In this document: positions 10,467 through 20,310 of the stretch, piece after piece
Position numbering within the stretch: position 1 is the first letter of the stretch
How the letters are laid out: each line of letters starts with the position of its first letter
Source of the DNA: Alphaproteobacteria bacterium
GTDB lineage: Bacteria; Pseudomonadota; Alphaproteobacteria; Micavibrionales; Micavibrionaceae
Direction of reading: 5' to 3'
DNA: 64,000 bases
Assembly (NCBI GenBank): GCA_030750865.1
Contig: JASMHE010000002.1
Location: 39,874-103,873 of the forward strand
The notes under the pieces: model-generated
What the model saw: only the letters and a program-made list of their open reading frames with translations
Told to the model about the DNA's origin: nothing
The model's database searches: none
Made by a program: the position numbers and the translations under genes

Positions 10467-11783
10467 TTATTTGATACCGACGAAATCAAGCTGCCACAGC
10501 AATGCTTCTTCATCCAGCGGGTAGCTTTCGCCTTCACGGGGATAGAGCAGTTCTTTTGGCTGCACATGACCGACTTCCTTTTGAAGCTGTAGCGCCAGGC
10601 GCATCGACAGCCCCGCCTTCCAGCATAATGCCACGATCGGCTTTGCCGTATGAAGGGAAAAGACACGGCGCACACTATCTTCCGGCGTTTTTGCCAAATG
10701 GGCCAGCGCCGCGAAGACAAAAGCATTATCACGCATGCCCAGCGCATCGATAATCACTTCTTCGGTTAAATTCTCTTCATCCGCAAAGCGCTTGACCCGT
10801 GTTGCCGCATCCGCATCCTTATCGCGCGCGCCTTCATCCGCAAAATTCAGACGGCGTTTAAATGTGCGAATAATAGAGACCTTCACATCATCATCAAAAT
10901 CAACGCGCTGCTCCAACAATTCACGCACAGATTCACCGGCAAATTCCGCCAGTTCCCGCGCCATGTCAGACGGCAAATTCTTGTTCAGCGCCAACGGCGC
11001 CTGCCAGTCCTCATAGTCACGGGACTTTTCGATGATCGCTTCAATCGTTTGATGCGAAATCTGCGCGCCTTCATTTTTCAACAGCATCTTGCCTGACTCC
11101 ACATCGTCCGTGTCGATCACCGCTTCAGACACAGGTTCACTGACTGTTTCACGGCTGGCGATCGCCTGCACAGCCCAGCTCTGCGGATGTTTTTTCAAAA
11201 TATCGATCAAATCCTGATCGGACAGGACCGTACAAAACCGCAAAATCGGTTCGGATACTTCGCGCTCGATATCCCGCGCGAGCTGTCCAGCCACTTTCGG
11301 CGGGGCGTGCGCGTGATCTTTCAAGGCACTGGCCAGCGCTTTCCTGATCTTGATCACTTCGTCCAGCGCAAGTGTTGCCAGCGCCTGTACGGCATACGCA
11401 TAAATCTGGCTCGTCTCATCTTCGTTCAAGTCCGGCAACAGCGCACATAACCGCTCCCCCAGCGCCAAACGCACATCAATATCCGAGTCTTTCGCCAACA
11501 CCGCACTGACATGCAGCGGTGTTGACACGTTCGAGGCCACCGCACGGCGCACCGCAGGATCAGGGTCATGTTCGGCCATATAATACAGGATTTCCTTGTG
11601 CGTGCCTTCGTTACTCGCCAGATCAAGACGGCTTTCCTTGCTGCCGGACCGCGCCACATCACGCGCCTGCGCATATGTTTCGATCTTCTGAACAGAATCA
11701 GGCATACGCGCCTTTTCTGCATTTGCCTCAGAAGACGACGCACTACCCTTACGGCCGAATAATTTTTTAAACAGACTGATCAT
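10467..11783 (-). CDS. DUF2336 domain-containing protein
   Basis: A 438-residue soluble, alpha-helical protein. It has HEAT-like repeats in which short helices alternate with Asp-rich turns: a DPDPAVRRAVASN stretch near residue 95 and DSDIDVRLALGERL near residue 122. This pattern and the C-terminal IVALCWKAGLSMRLALQLQ segment fit the DUF2336 family, which is common in alphaproteobacteria and of unknown function. The N-terminus (LFKKLFGRKGSASS) is basic and may touch membrane. It is a lone gene between mdh and zapE in the same orientation, with about 100-base gaps on both sides. The family assignment comes from pattern recognition. Confidence 0.8.
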   Translation of the reverse strand: MISLFKKLFGRKGSASSSEANAEKARMPDSVQKIETYAQARDVARSGSKESRLDLASNEGTHKEILYYMAEHDPDPAVRRAVASNVSTPLHVSAVLAKDSDIDVRLALGERLCALLPDLNEDETSQIYAYAVQALATLALDEVIKIRKALASALKDHAHAPPKVAGQLARDIEREVSEPILRFCTVLSDQDLIDILKKHPQSWAVQAIASRETVSEPVSEAVIDTDDVESGKMLLKNEGAQISHQTIEAIIEKSRDYEDWQAPLALNKNLPSDMARELAEFAGESVRELLEQRVDFDDDVKVSIIRTFKRRLNFADEGARDKDADAATRVKRFADEENLTEEVIIDALGMRDNAFVFAALAHLAKTPEDSVRRVFSLHTAKPIVALCWKAGLSMRLALQLQKEVGHVQPKELLYPREGESYPLDEEALLWQLDFVGIK

Positions 11784-11876
11784 AATCGGTACTTAAGGTA
11801 ACAAACTTTCCTAAAAATTCATCTAATATTTCATACGGCATACATGAAAACCATTTATGTCGCAGCATCCTTTTAT

Positions 11877-12980
11877 CTATTTCTGCAGATACGCCGCCGA
11901 ACACATTTCAATCAGGCGACTAACCGTCCGCTGGAACTCAAACGCATGATCCTGCCCCGTATATAATTTTTCGATCGGCGCATCAGCCGTCACAATCAGC
12001 TTTACACCATTATCATACAGCGCATCAATCAAGGTCATCAGACGTTTTGTTTCGTTCCGCCGGTCATACCCAAGACGCGGCACACCATCCAGAAACAGAA
12101 TCTGATACCGTCCGGCAAGCGCCAGATAATCTTCGGCGCCCAGCGGTTTTTCGCATAAATCATGAAATGACATCCGCGCCACATTTTTTGTACTTTGCGG
12201 TACGGTTATCACACGCCCCTTTACCTTGATACGGGCGGGCTGGACGGGTTGTTCATCGGTCATATCTTCAAACAGCGCATCGATTTTCCGCTCTGCCGCC
12301 AAACCCAGCGGTGAAAAATAAACGCCGTTTTCTTCCAATGACCGCAAACGGTAATCAATATCGCCATCCAACGGCACAATCATCATATGTTCTTTGATCA
12401 TCTCGATCACAGGCACAAAGCGCTCGCGTTGCAGCCCGTCACGATAAAGCAGATCAGGCATCCAGTTTGTCGTACAAACAACAGACACAGACCGCCGGAA
12501 AAATTCTTCGAACATGCGTCCCAGCAACATCGCATCGGCAACATCGGTGACATGAAATTCATCAAAGCACAACACATCCAGATTTTTACAACGCTCTGTC
12601 ACAAAACGCGCGACATAGGTGTCAGGGCTATGCCCGCCCCCCTTTTTATGTTCCTGCCGTTTTTGGTGAATATAATCATGCAGATCAATCATAAATTCAT
12701 GGAAATGCACACGTCTGGCACAGACACTGTCCGGCAGATGACGGTGAAACAAATCCATCAACATGGACTTGCCGCGCCCGACCCCGCCATACATATAAAC
12801 GCCCGTCGGTCCGTCATGCTTTTTCTTGAAAAGACGCCAACCTTTCCCGTCTTCTTTCTTTTTCCGGAGCCGCTCCGCCAGACGCGACAAAATTTGTGCC
12901 GCGTGATGCTGGTCTTCATCAGGCTGAATTTCGCCGGAATCCAGCAAAGCCTGATACGCGTCAAGAATCGGCTGGTTCAT
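11877..12980 (-). CDS. zapE: cell division protein ZapE (AFG1-like ATPase)
   Basis: P-loop ATPase of the AFG1/ZapE family, associated in E. coli with Z-ring constriction. A GGVGRGKSMLMD Walker A, LDVLCFDEFHVTD Walker B and VCTTNWMPD sensor-like stretch are present, followed by the RLMTLIDALYDN helix and the FQRTVSRLIEM C-terminus typical of the family. The most likely start is the ATG at 12980 (MNQPILDAYQAL), giving 367 residues, the usual size. An in-frame TTG at 13049 would lengthen it but has no ribosome-binding site. The 5' end overlaps the end of tatC by about 20 bases, placing it last in a scpB-tatABC-zapE run. Confidence 0.93.
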   Translation of the reverse strand: MNQPILDAYQALLDSGEIQPDEDQHHAAQILSRLAERLRKKKEDGKGWRLFKKKHDGPTGVYMYGGVGRGKSMLMDLFHRHLPDSVCARRVHFHEFMIDLHDYIHQKRQEHKKGGGHSPDTYVARFVTERCKNLDVLCFDEFHVTDVADAMLLGRMFEEFFRRSVSVVCTTNWMPDLLYRDGLQRERFVPVIEMIKEHMMIVPLDGDIDYRLRSLEENGVYFSPLGLAAERKIDALFEDMTDEQPVQPARIKVKGRVITVPQSTKNVARMSFHDLCEKPLGAEDYLALAGRYQILFLDGVPRLGYDRRNETKRLMTLIDALYDNGVKLIVTADAPIEKLYTGQDHAFEFQRTVSRLIEMCSAAYLQK

Positions 12981-13848
12981 CTGCTGTGTCTTTTTGTCCT
13001 GCATTCGGGCCTGCATGTTGGCTGGATTTCTTTTCAAAGTTACGGACAAGGATTATAGAGATTTCATAAAGAAACAAAACCGGTATCGACAATAAAACCT
13101 GACTAATAATGTCCGGCGGTGTCAGGAACGCAGCCACAAGAAACGTCAAAACCACGGCATATTTGCGTTTTGCGGCCAGCGCTTTGGATGAAACGATCCC
13201 CACTTTACCAAGCAAGGTCAGTAAAACGGGCAATTGGAAACACAAACCGAACGCAAAAATCAGCACAATGACCAAATCGAGATATTCACCAACGCGGGCT
13301 TCAAGCTCGATCGGCAACACCGTTTGTTCTGCACTGCTCTGAAACCCGAGGAAGAATGGCCACGCCATCGGCATCACCACAAAATAAACGCACGCCGCCC
13401 CCATCACGAACAAAAACGGCGTTGCGGCCAGAAACGGCAAAAACGCACGTTTTTCTTTCTTATAAAGCCCCGGCGCGATGAAACACCATATCTGCATTAA
13501 TATAACCGGGCATGACAAAAACAGTCCGGCAAAGAACGACACCTTCAAATAGGTGAAGAAGGCTTCGGTCAGGCTAGTATAAATCAAACGTTGCGAGCCG
13601 CGCTCTTTCATGGCCTCGGCCAGTGGTGTCACAAGAAAACCGTAAATATCTTCGACAAAAATGTAACAACCGATTGTAAAGACAGCCAGCGCCATAAAGG
13701 AGTAGAGCAAACGGCGGCGCAGCTCGATCAGGTGATCCATAACGGATTGCGGCTGATCGGCCAATTCTAGATCGGTGTGATCATGTGCATCATATGCCTG
13801 ATCTTGCACCTGATCTTGCGGGGCGGATTGCGGCGTGTTGTCCGTCAT
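12961..13848 (-). CDS. tatC: Sec-independent protein translocase subunit TatC
   Basis: Polytopic inner-membrane core of the twin-arginine translocase, which with TatB recognises RR signal peptides of folded exported proteins. 295 residues; the SVMDHLIELRRRLLYS stretch near residue 35 is the family's cytosolic N-terminal signature, and six hydrophobic helices follow. An unusually long acidic/Gln-rich N-terminal tail of about 30 residues and a polar C-terminal tail flank the core. The start overlaps the tatB stop by four bases (ATGA), indicating translational coupling. The order tatA-tatB-tatC is standard. Confidence 0.96.
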   Translation of the reverse strand: MTDNTPQSAPQDQVQDQAYDAHDHTDLELADQPQSVMDHLIELRRRLLYSFMALAVFTIGCYIFVEDIYGFLVTPLAEAMKERGSQRLIYTSLTEAFFTYLKVSFFAGLFLSCPVILMQIWCFIAPGLYKKEKRAFLPFLAATPFLFVMGAACVYFVVMPMAWPFFLGFQSSAEQTVLPIELEARVGEYLDLVIVLIFAFGLCFQLPVLLTLLGKVGIVSSKALAAKRKYAVVLTFLVAAFLTPPDIISQVLLSIPVLFLYEISIILVRNFEKKSSQHAGPNAGQKDTADEPADS

Positions 13849-14174
13849 CGGCTTTTCTCCTCTGCCGGTATCTCTGTCGGCTTTGCCGCATCGCGGCCTT
13901 CCGCGCTATCTCCTCCGTCTGTCACATTATTCTGCATCGACAGCGCCTCGTCAGCGTCCTTTTCGGCGCGCGTTTCCGCACCGATATCACCGGTTTGCTG
14001 TTCGTGCTGGTCAATCATCTGATCAATTTGCTGACTAATTGCAAAATGCACGAATTTCACACGGCGCACCATATTGCCAAGCGCACGCATTACGACAGGT
14101 ATTTCTTTCGGCCCGAGAAAAAGCACCGCCACGACGGCGATCAAGAATAGTTCGGGCCACCCTAAATCAAACAT
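13845..14174 (-). CDS. tatB: Sec-independent protein translocase subunit TatB
   Basis: A 109-residue protein with one N-terminal membrane helix and an amphipathic helix, starting MFDLGWPELFLIAVVA and carrying the LGPKEIPVVMRALG hinge motif characteristic of TatB (a glutamate in the helix and the GPK-P turn). The C-terminal half is acidic and polar, ending in a variable tail. It forms the substrate-receptor complex with TatC. It lies 30 bases after tatA and overlaps tatC by four bases, so all three are made from one message. Confidence 0.95.
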   Translation of the reverse strand: MFDLGWPELFLIAVVAVLFLGPKEIPVVMRALGNMVRRVKFVHFAISQQIDQMIDQHEQQTGDIGAETRAEKDADEALSMQNNVTDGGDSAEGRDAAKPTEIPAEEKSR

Positions 14175-14204
14175 ATCTGCAATCTAAACGGTTATTCGTG
14201 TGAA

Positions 14205-14450
14205 TTATTTTTTGTCCTGAGACGTCTCTTTTTCCGTCACATCAATGACATCATCTTTTGCATCTGCCGATGATGTGATTTCTTTGGGAGAGACAGACGA
14301 AGACGACGTATCATCCTCTTCGTTCAACCCTTTTTTGAACGATTTCACACCCTTTGCAAGGTCTTCCATCATGCGCGGTAAACGGCCAGCTCCGAAAAAG
14401 AGCATAATTACCAGCACCACCAACAAAATTTGCCAAATACCCGGAGCCAT
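14205..14450 (-). CDS. tatA: Sec-independent protein translocase subunit TatA
   Basis: An 81-residue pore-forming Tat subunit: a short N-terminal helix (IWQILLVVLVIMLFFGAG), the conserved FFGAGRLPRMMEDLAKGVKSFKKG hinge plus amphipathic helix, then a polar Ser/Asp-rich tail. The phenylalanine-glycine pair before the hinge proline is intact. It lies 14 bases downstream of scpB, so transcription probably begins upstream of scpB. Together with tatB and tatC it supplies a complete translocase. Confidence 0.95.
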   Translation of the reverse strand: MAPGIWQILLVVLVIMLFFGAGRLPRMMEDLAKGVKSFKKGLNEEDDTSSSSVSPKEITSSADAKDDVIDVTEKETSQDKK

Positions 14451-14464
14451 TATTTCACCTTCCT

Positions 14465-15139
14465 TTAATTATCCTCATCTTCATCTGTTTCGAGGTTGCT
14501 GTCAAATGTATCATCATCGACATGGTCGTCTTCATCATCCTCTTCGTCAGGCAGATCATCATCAAACAGATCGCCCGTTCCCGGAATGGTTTCAATCGCA
14601 GGGCGACGATCCAGCAAGCCCGATGCTTTCAACTCATCCAGCCCCGGCAAGTCCGTCAAAGCTTCCAGACCGAATTGATCCAAAAACGCCGTTGTCGTCA
14701 CCCACGTTACAGGCCGCCCCGGTGTTTCACGGCGACGGCCGGGTTTCACCCACTCGGCTTCCATCAGCACATCCAGTGTACCGCGCGATGTTGCAACACC
14801 GCGTATATTTTCGATCTCCGCCCGCGTCACAGGCTGGTGATACGCTACGATCGACAAGGTTTCCATCGCCGCGCGGGATAATTTGCGCTGCACTTCTTTT
14901 TCCACCGACAGAATATCGGCTACATCTTCGGCCGTACGAAACGCCCAGCAATTATCAATCTCGACCAGATTAATGCCACGTGTTTCATAATGTTTTTGCA
15001 ATTCCATCAACAGCCCGCCGACATCAGCATCATCACCGATACGATCACGAATGGCACGAATATGAATCGGCTCGGCCGAGGCGAAAAGCATCGCTTCGAT
15101 GGCCCGCATATTGTGAATATTATCGTAATTCTTTTCCAT
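14465..15139 (-). CDS. scpB: segregation and condensation protein B
   Basis: A winged-helix (kite) protein that pairs with the kleisin ScpA and the SMC ATPase in chromosome segregation. 224 residues; AIEAMLFASAEPI near residue 13, ETLSIVAYHQPVTRAEIENIRGV in the first third and the TTAFLDQFGLEALTDLPGL segment are clear ScpB hallmarks. The last 50 residues are an unusually acidic Asp/Glu run. In many alphaproteobacteria the order is nagZ-scpA-scpB-tatABC; here the scpB-tatABC part is kept but scpA is not upstream, as sucB starts divergently at 15276. ScpA must therefore be elsewhere. Confidence 0.94.
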   Translation of the reverse strand: MEKNYDNIHNMRAIEAMLFASAEPIHIRAIRDRIGDDADVGGLLMELQKHYETRGINLVEIDNCWAFRTAEDVADILSVEKEVQRKLSRAAMETLSIVAYHQPVTRAEIENIRGVATSRGTLDVLMEAEWVKPGRRRETPGRPVTWVTTTAFLDQFGLEALTDLPGLDELKASGLLDRRPAIETIPGTGDLFDDDLPDEEDDEDDHVDDDTFDSNLETDEDEDN

Positions 15140-15275
15140 GCGTTTGTTTTAGCCCCATATTTGCAGAATATCCAGACCTGTTTTTATCTTTTCCTACAAT
15201 AAGAGATTGACCTTACGGAGTCTTTTCGCCACATTTATACCGTTCTGGATAAAACGCAAACAAGATGGATATAAA

Positions 15276-16517
15276 ATGACTCAGATCAAAGTACCCTCAC
15301 TCGGTGAATCCGTAAGTGAAGCAACTGTTGCACAATGGCTGAAAAAAGAAGGTGATGCCGTGAAAGCCGACGAACCGATCGTCGAACTGGAAACGGATAA
15401 AGTAACACTGGAAGTCAACGCACCGGAAGACGGGGTGATCACAAGCATCACGATCGGCGAAGGCGAAGATGTTGAAGTCGGTACAATTCTGGGCGAAATC
15501 GAAGCCGGCGCAGCTGCTAACGATGCAAGCAGTTCTGATAAATCTGACAACAAAGACGAAAAAGCGGCCGCCGCAAAACAAGACGAGAAAAAAGAAGAGA
15601 AAGCGGATAGCGGCAAAGACCAATCCGACAAGCTGTCACCGGCTGTGCGCAAACTGGTTGATGAAAATGATATCGATCCATCCGATATCAAAGGCACAGG
15701 CAAAGACGGCCGCCTGACAAAAGGCGACGTTCAGGATTATCTGGAAACACAAAAATCCGCACCGGCATCTAAGTCAAGCAAACCGGCTGCACCGAAAGAA
15801 CCGCGCGATCTGGGACCACGCGAAGAACGCGTCAAAATGACCCGTCTGCGTCAGAAAATCGCAGAAAAACTGAAAGAAGCGCAAGATACGGCTGCCATGC
15901 TGACGACATTTAACGAAGTTGACATGACTGCCGTTATGGAGGCCCGCAAAACATATCAGGATGGCTTTGTGAAAAAACACGGCGTGAAGCTCGGCTTTAT
16001 GTCCTTCTTCACAAAAGCATGTGTCAATGCCCTGAAAGAGTTTCCGGCTGTGAACGCCGAAATTGACGGCACGGACATTATTTACAAGAACTATTACGAC
16101 ATCAGCATGGCCGTCAGCACGCCGCAAGGTCTGGTCGTTCCGGTGATCAAGGATTGTGATTCCAAATCAATGGCGCAGATCGAAAAAGACATTATTGATG
16201 TCGGTACGCGCGCCCGTGACGGACAGCTTGCCATTGACGAGCTATCCGGCGGTACATTTACCATCACAAATGGCGGTATTTTCGGTTCACTAAATTCCAC
16301 ACCGATCATCAACACACCGCAATCTGCTATTCTGGGCATGCATAAAATCCAGCAGCGTCCGATGGTTATGCCGGACGGCAGCATCGAAGCACGCCCGATG
16401 ATGTATCTGGCACTGTCATACGATCACCGCATCATTGACGGCAAAGAAGCGGTGAGCTTCCTTGTGCGCGTGAAAGATGCGCTCGAAGATCCGCAACGCT
16501 TGATTCTGGAAGTCTAA
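15276..16517 (+). CDS. sucB: dihydrolipoyllysine succinyltransferase, E2 of 2-oxoglutarate dehydrogenase
   Basis: E2 core of the 2-oxoglutarate dehydrogenase complex. The 413-residue protein starts at ATG 15276 ([12 protein letters not shown]), preceded by AGATGGA. Domain order: lipoyl domain about 1-77, with the lipoylated lysine in [11 protein letters not shown]; a charged linker rich in Lys/Asp/Ala; a peripheral-subunit-binding domain about 120-155 ([23 protein letters not shown]); and the catalytic domain with a [12 protein letters not shown] active-site motif near the C-terminus. Succinyl rather than acetyl specificity is inferred from overall similarity. metC follows 21 bases downstream on the same strand. 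E1 (sucA) lies far off on the other strand. Confidence 0.95.
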   Translation: MTQIKVPSLGESVSEATVAQWLKKEGDAVKADEPIVELETDKVTLEVNAPEDGVITSITIGEGEDVEVGTILGEIEAGAAANDASSSDKSDNKDEKAAAAKQDEKKEEKADSGKDQSDKLSPAVRKLVDENDIDPSDIKGTGKDGRLTKGDVQDYLETQKSAPASKSSKPAAPKEPRDLGPREERVKMTRLRQKIAEKLKEAQDTAAMLTTFNEVDMTAVMEARKTYQDGFVKKHGVKLGFMSFFTKACVNALKEFPAVNAEIDGTDIIYKNYYDISMAVSTPQGLVVPVIKDCDSKSMAQIEKDIIDVGTRARDGQLAIDELSGGTFTITNGGIFGSLNSTPIINTPQSAILGMHKIQQRPMVMPDGSIEARPMMYLALSYDHRIIDGKEAVSFLVRVKDALEDPQRLILEV

Positions 16518-16538
16518 GAACAAAGGAGGTTGTTTTAC

Positions 16539-17717
16539 ATGGCAAACCACGCAGCAAAAAACAACCTGAGGGAAAAGGCTTCTAAAATTACGCAGATCAT
16601 GCATGTTGGCATCGCCGAAGATGAACAGCATTACGCGATTGCGCCGCCACTTTACATGACATCGACCTATAGCTTCGAAGCCTTAGGCAAGCCGCGCGCC
16701 TGTGATTACGGCCGCACACACAACCCGAACCGCGATATTCTGGCAAAGGCCGTGTCCATATTGGAAAGCGGCGCCTGTTCAACCATCGTCAGTTCCGGCA
16801 TGGCGGCCGTGCATTTGCCCGTACAGGCCTTTATGGAACACAATGATCTGATCATTGCACCAAAGGGCAGCTACGGCAGCACAATTCGCCTGTTCAACAG
16901 TCTGCAGGACAAAGGATATATTCGCGTAAAATGGGTGGACTTCCTGGATTTCGACCTGTTGCAAGACGTGATCGCAACCGAAAAACCGCGCATGGTCTTC
17001 ATGGAAACCATCAGCAACCCGCTGTTACGTACCTATGACATCGAAGAGATCGCAAAGCTGACGCAACGCCATGATGCATTACTGGTGGTCGATAACACAT
17101 TCACCCCCGGCGTTGTTTTTCCGCTTGAACTGGGCGCAGATGTCGTCCTGCACTCCGCCACCAAATATCTGAACGGACACAGCGATATTGTTGCCGGCAC
17201 GGTCACGGCAAAAACCGAACAACACGGCAAACAGCTGGCACATTGGGCCAATAGTGCGGGCACGACAGCCGCCCCTTTTGACGCCTATCAGATTATGCGC
17301 GGCATGCGCACGCTGTTTGAACGCATGGAAAAACATCAGGCAACCGCCCTGAAAATCGCCACATTTCTGGATAGCCACGACGCGGTTGAAACCGTGTACT
17401 ATCCCGGCCTTACCTCCGCACAAGGGCACGCCGCCCTTGAAAAATACGGACACGGATTCGGCGCGATGGTCACTTTTGATTTGAAAGGCGATCTGGATAC
17501 CGTGCGGACATTCATTGAACGGCTGAACTGGTTTTCTTTGGCGGTGTCACTGGGCGGCTTTGAAAGCTTGGTCTGTCATCCGCCGACCATGACGCATTCG
17601 GGCGTGCAAAAAGATATTCTGGCCGAAGCCGGTATTACAGATAACACGGTGCGCCTAGCCATCGGACTGGAAGATGCCGATGATCTGATTGACGATTTAA
17701 CGCAAGCGCTTGCCTAG
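16539..17717 (+). CDS. metC: cystathionine beta-lyase / Cys-Met metabolism PLP enzyme
   Basis: A PLP-dependent trans-sulfuration enzyme of 392 residues. The start ATG at 16539 is eight bases after a perfect AAAGGAGGT ribosome-binding site, one of the strongest in the window. The PLP-binding lysine lies in HSATKYLNGHSD. SSGMAAVHLPVQAF holds the phosphate-binding loop, and the VVDNTFTPG motif carries the aspartate that pairs with the pyridine nitrogen. The SLGGFESLVCHPPTMTH C-terminal stretch is typical of the family. It probably cleaves cystathionine to homocysteine, pyruvate and ammonia; gamma-lyase or gamma-synthase activity cannot be excluded from sequence alone. Likely co-transcribed with sucB. 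Confidence 0.9.
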   Translation: MANHAAKNNLREKASKITQIMHVGIAEDEQHYAIAPPLYMTSTYSFEALGKPRACDYGRTHNPNRDILAKAVSILESGACSTIVSSGMAAVHLPVQAFMEHNDLIIAPKGSYGSTIRLFNSLQDKGYIRVKWVDFLDFDLLQDVIATEKPRMVFMETISNPLLRTYDIEEIAKLTQRHDALLVVDNTFTPGVVFPLELGADVVLHSATKYLNGHSDIVAGTVTAKTEQHGKQLAHWANSAGTTAAPFDAYQIMRGMRTLFERMEKHQATALKIATFLDSHDAVETVYYPGLTSAQGHAALEKYGHGFGAMVTFDLKGDLDTVRTFIERLNWFSLAVSLGGFESLVCHPPTMTHSGVQKDILAEAGITDNTVRLAIGLEDADDLIDDLTQALA

Positions 17718-17884
17718 CACCTCGCCGCACCACACTGGCCCACCACACCACGCCCAGCGTCAACCATTGCAACCCTGCAAATAACACGACTCCATAAATA
17801 ATTCATTTTTTTTGTGTATTTTGCAAATACGGGCGTGCATTTCATTTCAAAATCATTATAATTTTGTGCAAAAAGGAATGTGTG

Positions 17885-18640
17885 ATGACGATATCAATCG
17901 AACAAATCCGCGCTGCACGCGGTTTATTAGGCATCAGCCAAAAAGAATTGGCTGAAAAAGCGGGCATTTCGCTGAACTCCCTGAATAATATTGAGCGCAA
18001 TGTCGCCAGCCCCCGTGCAGACAGCCTAAAATCAATCCGCGATGCATTGGAATCAGACGGTATTGAATTTCTGGAAGGCAACGGCGTGCGTCCGCGCGGC
18101 GAATTGCTTGATATCGAAAAAATCGAAGGCACAGATCCGGTTGATGTTTTGCGCAAGTTCTATCAGGAATTTTTAATGGCCTTCCCCGGCGGTGGCGGCG
18201 AAGTGCAATATGTCGGCATTGATAATGGCCGTTTCGAACATCTGAAAAAAGAAAAGCTACGCGTTTACAAAGAATTCGAACAAGAAGCCATCCGCCGCGG
18301 CATCACAGAACGCCTGCTGTTTCTGGAAGGTGACACAAGCTTCATTTCCGAACGGAATAATTATCGCTGGGTTCCAAAGGAACTGTTCGGCGAAATTCCG
18401 ATGGCAATTTATGGTGATAATGTTTCCATCGTGCTGTGGGGGCCGCCAAGCCGCATGGTTGTTATTCGTAACAAATCTATTGCGGAAACATTCCGCCGCC
18501 AATTCGAAGCCACATGGTCAATTGGCACGCCTGTACCGGACGAAATTCATAAATTCCACAAAGCCAAAGAAGATGAATGGCTGGAACAGGCCGAAGAAGA
18601 AGAAGACAGCGCCGGCAAAAAAGGCAAGAAGAAGAAATAA
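17885..18640 (+). CDS. Xre-type helix-turn-helix transcriptional regulator
   Basis: A 251-residue protein with an N-terminal Cro/C1-type HTH at residues about 1-62 (IRAARGLLGISQKELAEKAG then SLNNIERN), followed by a roughly 150-residue domain of unrecognised type with several aromatic residues, ending in a KKGKKKK tail. The start at ATG 17885 follows AAAAGGAATG, whereas an upstream in-frame codon at 17864 has no site. It lies alone in a 146-base A/T-rich upstream gap that may contain its own operator. The effector domain has no clear ligand motif. Target genes unknown; the nearest candidates are the deaminases downstream. Confidence 0.8.
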   Translation: MTISIEQIRAARGLLGISQKELAEKAGISLNSLNNIERNVASPRADSLKSIRDALESDGIEFLEGNGVRPRGELLDIEKIEGTDPVDVLRKFYQEFLMAFPGGGGEVQYVGIDNGRFEHLKKEKLRVYKEFEQEAIRRGITERLLFLEGDTSFISERNNYRWVPKELFGEIPMAIYGDNVSIVLWGPPSRMVVIRNKSIAETFRRQFEATWSIGTPVPDEIHKFHKAKEDEWLEQAEEEEDSAGKKGKKKK

Positions 18641-18711
18641 ACCGGCAAAAGCCGCCCTCTTCTCGCAAGTTCCTACCCGCAAACCTTATGCCCGTAAATC
18701 TTATGCAAGCA

Positions 18712-19683
18712 CTATAGCGTTTTCACCGTCACGACATTATGATCGCTCAGCATTTGCAGGGCGGCATGGCCGTTATCATCCCGCGCCTTTGTTTGATCCC
18801 CGATAAAATAGCGGTCCAGCTTCGCGCCCAACATATTCACCTGTTCACGTGATGTCGGCACATGGGCGCTGTAAATATAACCGTTCCGGATAGACAGGCC
18901 GTACCGCGCCGCATTCATCAAAATGCGGTTCATCGGCTCCAGAATAAAACTATATTTCCCGCTGTTATTTTCGATCATGCGGCGATCTTGTTCCATCACA
19001 TAGCCAAGCGCAGGATGCGCACGTGCAATCAGCGCTTTATAAGACACCGCCTCTTCGGGGCCATGTTTTTCTGCCAGCGCAACGGCAAATTTACGGCCGC
19101 GATGCACACTGGCAAACTGCGCCACAATATTTTGCAGGGATTCATCCGATATTTCAGGCACAGACAACAGCGCCACCGGATTTTCCTCTTCGGCGACAAA
19201 ATCTTCGGGGGCTTCAAATAACGCCTCGATGATACGCTCTTTACGGTTTAAACGATAAACACTCACCCCGGCCCGTTTGCATAGCGGCATGGACAGCGAT
19301 TCAAAATCAACCGTGCGGCGCTTTGCAAAATCCTTGTCGAAGCCTTTATGATCGATATACACATTCTTGATACCCGATTCGGTAATATTCTTGGCACAAT
19401 TCGGGCAAAACAAATCCGTGACATAGATATTCGCGCCGTCCGTAATGCGTGCTTTTAAAATCGCCGCCGTTTCCGCGTGAATGGTGCCGCTACTGTCACC
19501 GATCTTTGCATGACGTGCCAGCCCCATCTTCAAAATCGAATCGGGCCAGTAATTCGCGCAGGAAACGCTGAATTCATGACGATCCAGATCAATGCCTGAT
19601 ACCGTGGCCGCGACCTTGCTCGTCGGGTGCTCACTGTGCTTTACAGCCTCGATTGTTTTCTGCATAAGGTGAAAATGCGGCAT
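18712..19683 (-). CDS. zinc-dependent nucleoside/deoxycytidylate deaminase-like protein
   Basis: A 323-residue protein started at ATG 19683, after a GGAAAAT site. Its N-terminal third is a cytidine-deaminase-fold zinc domain with the HAE motif (H69, E71) and the CPNC pair (C93, C96), spaced as in dCMP/cytosine/adenosine deaminases. The remaining two thirds (about residues 130-323) have no motif that I recognise; YIYSAHVPTSREQVNMLG hints at a second degenerate deaminase-like unit, as in duplicated family members. It is transcribed divergently from a second deaminase (19780) across 96 bases. Substrate unknown: free pyrimidine, nucleotide or nucleic acid are all possible. Confidence 0.72.
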   Translation of the reverse strand: MPHFHLMQKTIEAVKHSEHPTSKVAATVSGIDLDRHEFSVSCANYWPDSILKMGLARHAKIGDSSGTIHAETAAILKARITDGANIYVTDLFCPNCAKNITESGIKNVYIDHKGFDKDFAKRRTVDFESLSMPLCKRAGVSVYRLNRKERIIEALFEAPEDFVAEEENPVALLSVPEISDESLQNIVAQFASVHRGRKFAVALAEKHGPEEAVSYKALIARAHPALGYVMEQDRRMIENNSGKYSFILEPMNRILMNAARYGLSIRNGYIYSAHVPTSREQVNMLGAKLDRYFIGDQTKARDDNGHAALQMLSDHNVVTVKTL

Positions 19684-19779
19684 TCTTTTATTTTCCAGAA
19701 TATTTTTCTTGTATTTTCGGCGTGGTTTGTATATAAGAATTACATTAAATACATAACACAAAAGTTTACGGGTAATTCC

Positions 19780-20271
19780 ATGCAAGCATGTGCATCTGAA
19801 TCACATGATACACAGGAACAACTCTCAGATAAAGACAGAGAGTTTATGCATCAAGCATATGAACTGGCTTTGAAAGGCTATAATGAGGGCGGCTGCCCGA
19901 TTGGCGCAATACTCGTGGACGAAGACGGAACCGTTTTAGGCGCAGGACACAACGCGCTTGTTCAAGAAGGCAATCCCATTATTCACGGCGAAATGGCCGC
20001 CATGCGCGATGCAGGGCGTCTTGATTCCCGCCGCAAAACAACAATGTATACATCCCTCAGCCCGTGCATGATGTGCGCTGGCACAATCGTACAATTCAAG
20101 ATCGGACGCGTTGTTGTCGGGGATGTTGTGAACTCGCCGGGGAATGTTGAATTCCTCCGCGAAAAAGGCGTCACAGTGGACATACTGAACTATGAGCCCT
20201 GCATTGATCTTGTGAAGAAGTTTAGAGAAGAAAAGCCGGAACTCTGGCTGGAAGATTGGGGAGGAGCGTAA
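19780..20271 (+). CDS. cytosine deaminase-like enzyme (yeast Fcy1 type)
   Basis: A 163-residue single-domain deaminase. The zinc site reads HGEMAA plus SPCMMC. Beyond it, the VVVGDVVN stretch, the LREKGVTVDIL strand and the terminal PELWLEDWGG motif resemble the fungal cytosine deaminase (Fcy1) C-terminus more than tRNA adenosine deaminase TadA. It therefore probably converts cytosine to uracil, or a related base. The start is ATG 19780, since the longer reading frame runs through the divergent promoter region. The 957-residue LOG-domain gene follows 39 bases downstream on the same strand, suggesting a joint nucleobase/nucleotide role. TadA remains a weaker alternative. Confidence 0.78.
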   Translation: MQACASESHDTQEQLSDKDREFMHQAYELALKGYNEGGCPIGAILVDEDGTVLGAGHNALVQEGNPIIHGEMAAMRDAGRLDSRRKTTMYTSLSPCMMCAGTIVQFKIGRVVVGDVVNSPGNVEFLREKGVTVDILNYEPCIDLVKKFREEKPELWLEDWGGA

Positions 20272-20310
20272 GTTCGTCCCCTTTTTTGTCATCAAACGAA
20301 GAGTAAAGCT